From assembly GCA_018065165.1 (NCBI GenBank), contig JAGHTV010000073.1:1-14543 (forward strand): a stretch of DNA of 14,543 nucleotides, written 5' to 3'. A model generated the notes under the pieces. That model was not told the DNA's origin. It saw nothing but the letters and a program-made list of their open reading frames with translations, and ran no database searches. Made by a program: the position numbers and the translations under genes. Source of the stretch: Candidatus Sodaliphilus fimicaballi (GTDB lineage: Bacteria > Bacteroidota > Bacteroidia > Bacteroidales > Muribaculaceae). Of this stretch, positions 7,959-14,543 are shown in pieces. Within the stretch, counting starts at the first letter, position 1. Each line of letters starts with the position of its first letter.

Positions 7959-8857
7959 TGAAACGCATAGTTCAATACATAGTACTACTATTACTCACAG
8001 CACTGCTTGTGTGGGGCATCTTGTGGGCCCGTGGCAAGGCTAACGAGGAATTGTGTGTGGGCGTTGATGTAGAAGTCATCAATGCCGACAGCACTGTGTT
8101 TGTGACACCCGAGGGCATCAAGGAAGACCTTAACAAGCTGGGCATACGCGTCGTGGGCAAGCCCATGGCAAGCATCAATGCCCATGAAATTGAAAAGAAA
8201 CTGCATCAGTCAGAGTATCTGGAGTCGGCCGAGTGTATCAAGGGTGGCAATCACCGCGTGCTCATACGCGTCCGTCAGTTGGTGCCAGTGCTGCGTGTAT
8301 TTGACCAGGACAATGTGTCTTACTACATGAATCGCGATGGCAAGCGTATGAATGCCGTGCCCAACTATCGTGCCAATGTGCCCATAGTACAGGGTCACTT
8401 CGACGCCCGCTTCCCGGCAACGCGCCTGTTGCCGCTGGTTGAGTATGTCGAGAGCGACTCGCTGCTCAGCTCGCTGGTAGAGATGTACAGTGTGCGCGAC
8501 TCTAACAATGTGTTTATCGTGCCCAATGTGTATGGGAAGGTAAACGATGCGGTGCGTGGTCATGTCGTGAACTTGGGGTCGCTCGACAATTACAAGGATA
8601 AGCTCAAGAAGTTGTGCGCATTCTATAAGAATGTTCTTCCCGTCAAGGGTTGGGCCTACTACGACACCATCTCGGTGAAGTGGGACTATCAGGTTGTAGC
8701 AACACGACGCAACAAGAAGGTTCACACCGTGATCGAACTTGACTCTACCGACTATGAGTCGGATGCCGACTTGCAGACCATCAAGTTGAGCGATGATGTC
8801 CAGACCCTTAACCACAGTGAGGGTAATGATAGAATTAAAGAAAACAAAAAGAAATAA
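7958..8857 (+). CDS. ftsQ: FtsQ, divisome membrane protein (FtsQ/DivIB family)
   Basis: Bitopic inner-membrane protein, a scaffold between FtsA/FtsZ and the periplasmic divisome. The proposed 299-aa product has a short basic N-terminus, one transmembrane helix (about 5-23), a POTRA-like segment (about 33-108, including VFVTPEGIKEDL and SEYLESAECIKGGNHRVLIRVRQ) and a beta domain with YYMNRDGKRM and PIVQGHF. The identification rests on this architecture and on its place between murC and ftsA, since FtsQ sequences diverge strongly. I chose GTG 7958 because it overlaps the murC stop (TAGTG), implying coupling, and gives VKRIVQYIV just before the helix. The in-frame GTG 7931 would add nine residues. 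The C-tail is highly charged (KENKKK). ftsA begins 15 nt after the last base. Confidence 0.88.
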   Translation: MKRIVQYIVLLLLTALLVWGILWARGKANEELCVGVDVEVINADSTVFVTPEGIKEDLNKLGIRVVGKPMASINAHEIEKKLHQSEYLESAECIKGGNHRVLIRVRQLVPVLRVFDQDNVSYYMNRDGKRMNAVPNYRANVPIVQGHFDARFPATRLLPLVEYVESDSLLSSLVEMYSVRDSNNVFIVPNVYGKVNDAVRGHVVNLGSLDNYKDKLKKLCAFYKNVLPVKGWAYYDTISVKWDYQVVATRRNKKVHTVIELDSTDYESDADLQTIKLSDDVQTLNHSEGNDRIKENKKK

Positions 8858-8871
8858 ACATATATCCACCT

Positions 8872-10191
8872 ATGAAGAAACAATATATAGTAGCCCTCGA
8901 GATAGGCAGTTCTAAGGTTGTGGGAGCCGTAGCCGAGAAGACTGAGCAAGGCATCGTTGTGGTGCAACATCTCGAAGAAGAGAAGCAGATTAATTGCGTG
9001 CGCTATGGCTGCGTGCAAAATGTAGAGAACATCAAGAATTGCATCAACCACATCTTGCGCAAGCTCGAGAATGCAGTTGACGGCACCATCAACCATGTGT
9101 TTGTGGGCGTGAGCGGTCGTACAGTGCATAGCGAGCCCAGCGAGATTGTGCGCAGCATCGATTCTTCTAAGACTATCTCTCGCGAGCTCATCGACTCTCT
9201 CGTGCGTGAACTGAGCAAGAACACAGTCAAGAAATATGAAACCCTGGCTGCTGTTCCTCGCACATTCTATGTCGACAAGAGAGAGATTGAGAATGTAGTG
9301 GGTCAAATAGGTTCTACCATCAAGATTCAGGCCAACCTCATCGTGGCCAACCCCACCGTGAAGCTCAACTTGGAGCGTGTGATGGGCATGGGTCTGGATG
9401 TAAAGGGATATTATATCACTGCCCTCACAATGGGTCAGCATGTGCTCACAGCCGACGAGCGTAAGCTGGGCTGTATGCTCGTTGACATGGGTGCTGAGAC
9501 TACAACAGTTTCAATATACAAGAACAGCTCTCTCATTTACCTCAACACGCTGCCACTGGGTGGCCGCACACTCACCAAGGATATCGCTAATGCATTCCCC
9601 GTGGTTGAGGAGACAGCAGAGCGCATCAAGAAGAACATCAACAATCCCCTCGACCTGTCGCAGGTTGACTCAATAGTCATTGAGGGTATCAACTCACACG
9701 AGGCTGCTAAGTACATAAGCGCTCGCACAGGCGAGATACTGGCTAATGTGAACAAGCAACTCGAATATGCCGGCGTGGGTGTGGGCGACCTCACCAGTGG
9801 CGTCGTTATTGCAGGTGGTGCTTCGCAACTCAAGGGCTTACTCAATAAGGTGGAAGATGCTACTAAGCTCAAGGTGCGTATGGCTAATTTCCCAGCAAAC
9901 CTCAACATCACAAACTCTCGCATCAACAAGCCCGAGTATGTTGAGATTCTCTCACTGCTGGCCGAGGCAGCTCAAAACATCGATCCTATGGATTCGTGCA
10001 TCGAGATGCACTCTTACAACGATGGTGGATTTGAAGTTCAAGGTCCGGCTCAACCTGTTCAGCCTGCCGAGCCCACTAAACCTGCTGAACCGCAAAAGAA
10101 AGATCCTAAGAAAAACGAGAAAAAGTCAAGTTGGATAACAGGTCTTGCTAAAAGGTTTAATAGCCTTATGGTTGATCCTGATGATGAGTAA
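8872..10191 (+). CDS. ftsA: FtsA, actin-like membrane tether of FtsZ
   Basis: Actin-family ATPase that anchors FtsZ filaments to the membrane and recruits later division proteins. Nucleotide motifs are phosphate-1 ALEIGSSKVVG (8-18), phosphate-2 LVDMGAETTT (203-212) and the adenosine motif VIAGGASQLKGL (312-323). The FtsA-specific 1C domain follows GVSGRTVHSEPSE (79-91). In phosphate-1 the usual aspartate is glutamate (E10). After the globular domain comes a Pro/Lys-rich linker (about 391-418). Next is an amphipathic segment, W421 to about M433 (WITGLAKRFNSLM), which resembles the membrane-targeting helix of other FtsA proteins. An acidic PDDE end follows it here. At 439 aa the length is near normal. 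ftsZ begins after a 53-nt spacer with no terminator, so the two are very likely cotranscribed. Confidence 0.96.
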   Translation: MKKQYIVALEIGSSKVVGAVAEKTEQGIVVVQHLEEEKQINCVRYGCVQNVENIKNCINHILRKLENAVDGTINHVFVGVSGRTVHSEPSEIVRSIDSSKTISRELIDSLVRELSKNTVKKYETLAAVPRTFYVDKREIENVVGQIGSTIKIQANLIVANPTVKLNLERVMGMGLDVKGYYITALTMGQHVLTADERKLGCMLVDMGAETTTVSIYKNSSLIYLNTLPLGGRTLTKDIANAFPVVEETAERIKKNINNPLDLSQVDSIVIEGINSHEAAKYISARTGEILANVNKQLEYAGVGVGDLTSGVVIAGGASQLKGLLNKVEDATKLKVRMANFPANLNITNSRINKPEYVEILSLLAEAAQNIDPMDSCIEMHSYNDGGFEVQGPAQPVQPAEPTKPAEPQKKDPKKNEKKSSWITGLAKRFNSLMVDPDDE

Positions 10192-10244
10192 TCTCTCGAG
10201 CGTTATTATCCCTTATTATTCACGAACCAATAAAACTGAAATAT

Positions 10245-11585
10245 ATGCGTCCAAATATAGATGACATAGCTGGTAACTCAGGTTTTGAGTCAAAGGCAAA
10301 GCAACCCACCATCATCAAGGTTGTGGGTGTAGGTGGCGGTGGTAACAACGCTATCAACCACATGTATTCACAAAACATCGAGGGAGTCTCGTTTGTCGTA
10401 ATCAATACCGACCAGCAGGCTCTCAACATGTCGCCCGTGCCCAATCGCGTGCTCATTGGTCCCAATGTGACTCACGGTCTGGGTGCTGGTATCAACCCCG
10501 AGGTGGCTCGCGAGGCTGCCGAGGAAAGTCACGAGGAGATTGCCGAGCTCTTTGACGACGATACCAAGATGGTATTCATCACTGCCGGCATGGGTGGTGG
10601 TACTGGTACAGGTGCAGCTCCCGTAGTGTCGCGCATCGCTCACGACAAGGGTGTGCTCACCATAGGTATCGTTACCATTCCGTTCCTGTTTGAGGGTCAA
10701 AAGAAGATTCTCAAGGCACTCGCTGGTGCCGACGAGATGCGTAAGTATGTCGACGCACTGCTCATCATCAACAACCAGCGCCTCATCAGCATCTACCCCG
10801 ACCTCGACTTCAACAACGCATTTGGTAAGGCCGACGACACGCTGTCGACTGCAGCACGCAGTATCAGCGAGCTCATCACTGCCGAGGGCCACATGAACCT
10901 CGACTTCAACGATGTTAACACCACACTGCGTGACGGTGGCGTAGCTATCATCAGTACTGGTTATGGCGATGGCGAGCACCGCGTGACTAAGGCTATCGAG
11001 GACGCTCTCAACTCTCCGCTGTTGAAGAATCGCGACATCTACAGCTCAAGCAAGATACTTATCAATGTATATTTCAATCCCGAGTCAAGCGAGCCATTCC
11101 AGATGAGTGAGATGAGCGAGATGGAAAACTTCATGGCCAACTTCAGCCGCGATGTGGATGTCATCACTGGTATCGCATTTGACAAGTCGCTTGAGAACAA
11201 GATTAAGATTACGGTGCTTGCTGCAGGATTTGATGTAAGCCTCACCAATGAGGCTCCTGTAGTAGAGAAGAAGCCCGAGAAGGTTACTCCCGCTCAGGTC
11301 GACGAGAAGCGCATCGTTCAGGAATATGGCGAGGAAGAGGTGAAGAAGATCGAACAAGGCAAGGCCGAGGCTCAATACATCATTCTCACACAAGATGAGA
11401 TTGAAAACGATGACCTCCTGGATATGCTCGAGAACTATCCCGCTTACAACCGCAAGCCCGAGATTAAGACTCGCATACGCAGCCTGCGCGAGACACCTCA
11501 ACAGCCTGCTAAGATTGCAACTGTAACCCCCGCTCGCAATGCGCAATCAGGCCGAGCAACCACTATCAGCTTCGACGAGGAGTAA
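10245..11585 (+). CDS. ftsZ: FtsZ, tubulin-like division GTPase (first copy)
   Basis: Tubulin-like GTPase that forms the cytokinetic ring. Core motifs are the T1 loop VGVGGGGNNA (27-36), NTD (54-56), GLGAGINPEV (78-87), the tubulin signature GGGTGTG (117-123), FEG (149-151) and the T7 loop NLDFNDV (218-224) with D220 and D223, which complete the active site of the neighbouring subunit. The GTPase and C-terminal subdomains end near 333. A charged linker of about 40-50 residues follows, then a conserved-looking module (376-403, ending PAYNR) and a 43-residue tail rich in Arg, Pro, Thr and Gln. The module is probably the FtsA-binding peptide of this group, which is inference. ftsA is directly upstream. 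A strong terminator follows 24 nt after the stop and separates it from the second ftsZ. Confidence 0.97.
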   Translation: MRPNIDDIAGNSGFESKAKQPTIIKVVGVGGGGNNAINHMYSQNIEGVSFVVINTDQQALNMSPVPNRVLIGPNVTHGLGAGINPEVAREAAEESHEEIAELFDDDTKMVFITAGMGGGTGTGAAPVVSRIAHDKGVLTIGIVTIPFLFEGQKKILKALAGADEMRKYVDALLIINNQRLISIYPDLDFNNAFGKADDTLSTAARSISELITAEGHMNLDFNDVNTTLRDGGVAIISTGYGDGEHRVTKAIEDALNSPLLKNRDIYSSSKILINVYFNPESSEPFQMSEMSEMENFMANFSRDVDVITGIAFDKSLENKIKITVLAAGFDVSLTNEAPVVEKKPEKVTPAQVDEKRIVQEYGEEEVKKIEQGKAEAQYIILTQDEIENDDLLDMLENYPAYNRKPEIKTRIRSLRETPQQPAKIATVTPARNAQSGRATTISFDEE

Positions 11586-11608
11586 TATCAGGTTACATTA
11601 ATATAGTC

Positions 11609-11647
11609 GCGTTACCGCATGAAATCATATTGCGGTAACGCTTTTTT
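11609..11647 (+). terminator. Rho-independent terminator between the two ftsZ genes
   Basis: A perfect 11-bp stem (GCGTTACCGCA at 11609-11619 with TGCGGTAACGC at 11631-11641) around an 11-nt loop is followed by six T residues (11642-11647). It lies 24 nt after the first ftsZ stop and 30 nt before the second ftsZ start. It should end the ftsQAZ transcript, leaving the second ftsZ dependent on read-through or its own promoter. Confidence 0.9.
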
Positions 11648-11677
11648 CCAACCAATTTTTAAGATTATAATTTATAA

Positions 11678-12844
11678 ATGATTGATATAGAGAATATTGC
11701 CGATTACTCAGGTTTTAGTTCGGCCGAGGCACCCCAAGCACTCATCAAGGTTGTGGGTGTGGGCGGCGGTGGCAACAATGCCGTCGATTATATGTATGGC
11801 AAGAAGGTAGAAGGTGTTACCTTTGTGCAAGTAAACACCGATAGAGATGTGCTTGCCGCATCGCCCGTACCTGCAAAGGTGTTGTTGGGTAATGGCTTGG
11901 GAGCAGGCAATCATCCCGAGGTGGGACGCGAGAAGGCCGAGACCGACAAGGAGAAGATAGAGAAGATATTTGACGACGGCACCAAGATGGTATTCATCAC
12001 AGCCTGCATGGGTGGTGGCACTGGTACTGGCGCAGCTCCCATCGTGGCCCGTGTGGCCCAGGAAAAGGGTGTGCTATCGGTGGGCATCATAACCATTCCC
12101 TTCATGTTTGAGCGTGCAACTAAGATTAAGAAAGCGCTTGAAGGAGCCATGGAGATGCGCAAGCATGTCGACGCCTTGCTCGTAATCAACAATGAGGAAC
12201 TCATCAACAACTACCCTGACATGACCATTTCACAGGCCTTTGCCAAGGCCGACGATGTGCTGGCAACGGCTACCATAAGCATCAGTGACCTGGTAACCTA
12301 CAAGGGCAAGTGGAACCTTGACTTTGAAGACGTGAAGACTACATTGCAAAAGGGTGGAGCGGCAATCATCAGCACAGGTAAGGCCAAGGGAGCCAAACGT
12401 CTTACCAATGCCTTGCAAGATGCCCTTAACTCGCCTCTGCTCAAGAAGCACGATGTGTTTAGCGCCAAGCGATTGCTCATCAACCTGTACTCTAACCCTG
12501 AGGTGGTGAAGATGGCCGAGATGCGTGAGTTTACCGACTTTATGTGCAAGTTCAGCAACGACCTGGATCCCATCATAGGCCAGACTCATGACAAGAGTCT
12601 AGGCGACGAGGTAAGGATAACTGTGCTGGCAACAGGATTTGAGATAAACCTCGAGGATGTTGACAAGCCCATTATGGTGGCCAATAGCGGTGCTCCGTTC
12701 ATGATATTGCCACGTGAGATAGATGACGAAGAGGTGATAAAGGCCATTGAAGATGTGCCCACCTATGGTCGCATCACCGGTGCCGACGATAGTAAGCCTG
12801 TAGTTGTGGCTAAGCCCAAGAAGGGTAAGGAGATTGTATTCTGA
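11678..12844 (+). CDS. Second FtsZ paralogue, short linker
   Basis: A complete FtsZ-family GTPase of 388 aa, about 60% identical to the first copy over the core by hand alignment (about 182 of 303 positions). The N-termini also match (IDDIAGNSGF and IDIENIADYSGF). It keeps VGVGGGGNNA (26-35), GGGTGTG (112-118) and the T7 loop NLDFEDV (213-219) with both catalytic aspartates (D215, D218), so polymerisation and GTP hydrolysis look possible. Differences are C110 in place of the glycine before MGGGTGTG, FER for FEG (144-146), and four residues missing just before GLGAG. After the core only about a dozen residues precede a module (339-365, ending PTYGR) related to that of the first copy. A short basic tail (KPKKGKEIVF) ends the protein. 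A clear promoter is not seen, though TATAAT lies at 11666-11671. It could be a regulator, a partner or a specialised division FtsZ. Confidence 0.93.
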   Translation: MIDIENIADYSGFSSAEAPQALIKVVGVGGGGNNAVDYMYGKKVEGVTFVQVNTDRDVLAASPVPAKVLLGNGLGAGNHPEVGREKAETDKEKIEKIFDDGTKMVFITACMGGGTGTGAAPIVARVAQEKGVLSVGIITIPFMFERATKIKKALEGAMEMRKHVDALLVINNEELINNYPDMTISQAFAKADDVLATATISISDLVTYKGKWNLDFEDVKTTLQKGGAAIISTGKAKGAKRLTNALQDALNSPLLKKHDVFSAKRLLINLYSNPEVVKMAEMREFTDFMCKFSNDLDPIIGQTHDKSLGDEVRITVLATGFEINLEDVDKPIMVANSGAPFMILPREIDDEEVIKAIEDVPTYGRITGADDSKPVVVAKPKKGKEIVF

Positions 12845-12877
12845 AAAAATAGGAACCTAAAAATAAACAAGACTGTT

Positions 12878-14425
12878 ATGAAACGCATTTATCTGGTAAT
12901 TGTAACTGTGATGCTGGCTATGTCGGCATTAGCCCAGGTGGGCGACTTGGAGCGTTCTACTCCCGCTCAAGAGGGTGTTGACCCCGCTGCTGTAGCCAAG
13001 TTTGTCGACTCGCTGCAGGTGGTTAAGAAAACCGCCATCCATCACGCTATGGTTGTGCGTCATGGCAAGGTGATAGCCGAGGTTCATCCCACGCCCTATC
13101 GTGCCCAGGACGCCCATACGCTGTACTCGTGCAGCAAGACATTTGTGTCGATGGCCATAGGCATTGCCGTGAGCGAGAACCGCTTGCATCTTGACGATCG
13201 CATTGCACTATTCTTCCCCGATAAATTGCCAAGCGTGATATCTCCCCGACTGGCCAAGATGACGGTGAAGGACGTGCTCATCATGGGTTCGGGCATCAAG
13301 CCCGACTGGGTGATGCGTAACTTTGCCGACAGCCCCGACTGGATTAAAGAGTGGCTGGCTAAACCCGTTGAACACGAGCCCGGCACGCTGTTCCAGTATG
13401 ACTCAATGTGTACCTATATGCTCTCGGCTATCGTGCAAAGGGTAACCGGCAAGACTGTACTTGAATACCTCAACGAACATGTGTTCGGTCCTATGCACAT
13501 CACCGAGGTTGACTGGGAACAGAGCCCCGACGGCATCAATACTGGTGGTTGGGGACTGCGTCTGCAAGCCGAGTCGCTAGCTAAGGTGGGTATGCTCCTC
13601 AACGCTCGCGGTAACTGGAACGGTAAGCAGCTCATTCCCGCCGAGTGGATCGACGAGGCCATTAAGCCCTACATCAACTATGCCAATGTGAAGCCTACCG
13701 ACGCTCCCAGCGACAAGAACCAGGGCTACTGCTACCAATTGTGGCGCTGCAAAGACCCACGTGCCTTCCGCGCCGATGGTGCCTTCGGCCAGTACATCGT
13801 GTGTATCCCTGAGCTCGACATAGTGGTAGTTATACTGGGTATGAGTGGCGACGGTCATGGCGAGCTGGGTTGTATATGGAACCACCTGCTGCCCGGTGTA
13901 GACAAGGAGAATGCAAAACCAGAAAAGGCACAAAAGGCCCTCGAGGCATCGTGCGCCAAGGCGTCACTTCCCATGCTTAAGGGCAAGAAAGCCGGCAAGC
14001 CCCTCCCCATTACTTTATCAGTGAGTGATGAAGATCCTCGTACTGAAAGCGGCGAAATAACTATTGACGAGAATTATAACATAACCCTGGATTGCAAGGG
14101 TATGGTTAAGGAAACCATTGCTCTGGGCAACGGCAAGTGGTTATATACCGATTTAAAAGATGTTCCTCCCAACTCAATCGAAGCCGTAGACCGCTTCAAG
14201 GGTCTCAAGCGCAACTTCCATGCTGCCGGATGCTATGCGTGGGAGAGCAAGGATGTGCTTGTTGTGCGCATTGAATATGTAAACTGGATAAGCGCCACAA
14301 CCTTTAGATTTGACTTTAAAGAAGGTACTGTAACAGTTACCGACAACTTCAACGAAGCAAAGCCCAGAACGCTATATATATGCGGAGGTTCGTACGGTCC
14401 CTACATCAACTTCACCTTCCTATAG
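12878..14425 (+). CDS. Secreted serine hydrolase, beta-lactamase/class C PBP fold (COG1680-like)
   Basis: Exported hydrolase of the serine beta-lactamase/DD-peptidase superfamily, 515 aa. Residues 1-19 form a signal peptide (basic MKR, hydrophobic core, SALA cleavage before Q20). Catalytic motifs are SxxK at S84-C85-S86-K87, the second-motif tyrosine Y174-D175-S176, and RADGAFGQ (298-305) at the position of the KTG/HxG box. GGWGLRLQAESLAKVG, GYCYQLW and ARGNWNGKQLIPAEW are typical of the family. A C-terminal all-beta-looking domain of about 150 residues has no function I recognise. The substrate cannot be told from sequence; a D-amino acid peptide or ester is possible. It starts 33 nt after the second ftsZ with no terminator between them, so cotranscription is likely. 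A cell-wall role is suggested only by the neighbourhood. Confidence 0.88.
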   Translation: MKRIYLVIVTVMLAMSALAQVGDLERSTPAQEGVDPAAVAKFVDSLQVVKKTAIHHAMVVRHGKVIAEVHPTPYRAQDAHTLYSCSKTFVSMAIGIAVSENRLHLDDRIALFFPDKLPSVISPRLAKMTVKDVLIMGSGIKPDWVMRNFADSPDWIKEWLAKPVEHEPGTLFQYDSMCTYMLSAIVQRVTGKTVLEYLNEHVFGPMHITEVDWEQSPDGINTGGWGLRLQAESLAKVGMLLNARGNWNGKQLIPAEWIDEAIKPYINYANVKPTDAPSDKNQGYCYQLWRCKDPRAFRADGAFGQYIVCIPELDIVVVILGMSGDGHGELGCIWNHLLPGVDKENAKPEKAQKALEASCAKASLPMLKGKKAGKPLPITLSVSDEDPRTESGEITIDENYNITLDCKGMVKETIALGNGKWLYTDLKDVPPNSIEAVDRFKGLKRNFHAAGCYAWESKDVLVVRIEYVNWISATTFRFDFKEGTVTVTDNFNEAKPRTLYICGGSYGPYINFTFL

Positions 14426-14434
14426 CATGAAAAA

Positions 14435-14456
14435 CTAGGTAAAAATTTTTATCTAG
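14435..14456. repeat. 22-nt AT-rich palindrome after the hydrolase gene
   Basis: CTAGGTAAAAA and TTTTTATCTAG form an inverted repeat with a single G/T mismatch and no loop, starting 10 nt after the hydrolase stop. It could be an operator or part of a weak terminator. A smaller inverted repeat, TGTTC-TT-GAACA, follows at 14461-14472. No other feature is evident up to 14529. Confidence 0.5.
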
Positions 14457-14529
14457 GATTTGTTCTTGAACATTAATAATCTTCTGTTCTTCTGTCAAAA
14501 TAAACCACAAATTTCACTGATTATTCATT

Positions 14530-14543
14530 ATGAAAAATAAAAT
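14530..14543 (+). CDS. Possible start of the next gene (3' cut by window)
   Basis: ATG AAA AAT AAA (MKNK) opens at 14530 after an AT-rich leader, in the style of starts in this window and of exported Bacteroidetes proteins. Only four full codons are visible, so this is a guess from context: an A-rich start and the same strand as all upstream genes. Confidence 0.3.

Noticed and set aside
11102..11125. Short internal repeat (MSEMSEME) in the first FtsZ
   Set aside because: Two nearly identical 9-nt units can arise by simple slippage and lie in a variable surface region; no further significance is evident.
11818..11825. TACCTTTG matching the -7 promoter box, and TAGATTTG at 14305-14312
   Set aside because: Both are inside coding sequence with no TTTG 19-21 nt upstream; single -7 boxes are expected a few times by chance in a window this size.
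11678..12844. Second ftsZ as a pseudogene or assembly duplicate
   Set aside because: The frame is intact, the catalytic motifs are kept and the sequence differs from the first copy throughout, so it is neither a recent copy nor visibly decayed.

Overview
This window is the 3' two thirds of a division and cell wall (dcw) cluster. All genes are on the + strand. The order is murE (5' end outside the window), mraY, murD, ftsW, murG, murC, ftsQ, ftsA, ftsZ, a second ftsZ paralogue, and a secreted serine hydrolase. Several features point to a Bacteroidales bacterium. ddl and murB are absent between murC and ftsQ. MraY is enlarged to 420 aa by two insertions, and FtsW has an extended loop. Starts are A-rich and mostly lack a Shine-Dalgarno, and there is a close match to the Bacteroides promoter consensus (TTTG, 20 nt, TAnnTTTG). 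The mid-range GC content and the GGTTAA-type intergenic repeats fit Muribaculaceae or Prevotellaceae-like gut lineages, but I cannot assign a family from sequence alone.

Layout: 1-7958 carries the peptidoglycan precursor genes. MurE, MurD and MurC are Mur ligases that build the UDP-MurNAc peptide. MraY and MurG make lipid I and lipid II. FtsW is the septal SEDS glycosyltransferase. The murE-mraY and mraY-murD spacers (about 110 nt each) are filled by period-8 GGTTAA repeats, and the second also has a period-9 CTTAGA repeat. 7958-11585 is ftsQ-ftsA-ftsZ, probably fed by an extra promoter embedded in an AT-rich patch at the 3' end of murC. A strong hairpin terminator (11609-11647) closes this block.

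Downstream of the terminator is the most interesting part: a second, complete FtsZ of 388 aa. By my hand alignment it is about 60% identical to the first FtsZ over the GTPase core. It keeps the tubulin signature and both T7-loop aspartates, has changes around the nucleotide pocket, and has almost no linker. It is followed after 33 nt by an exported beta-lactamase-fold serine hydrolase. The last 118 nt hold a 22-nt palindrome and possibly the first codons of another gene.

Functionally, the Mur enzymes, MraY and MurG make lipid II, FtsW polymerises it at the septum, FtsQ links the membrane complex, and FtsA tethers FtsZ filaments to the membrane. The second FtsZ could co-assemble with, modulate or antagonise the first; that is inference.
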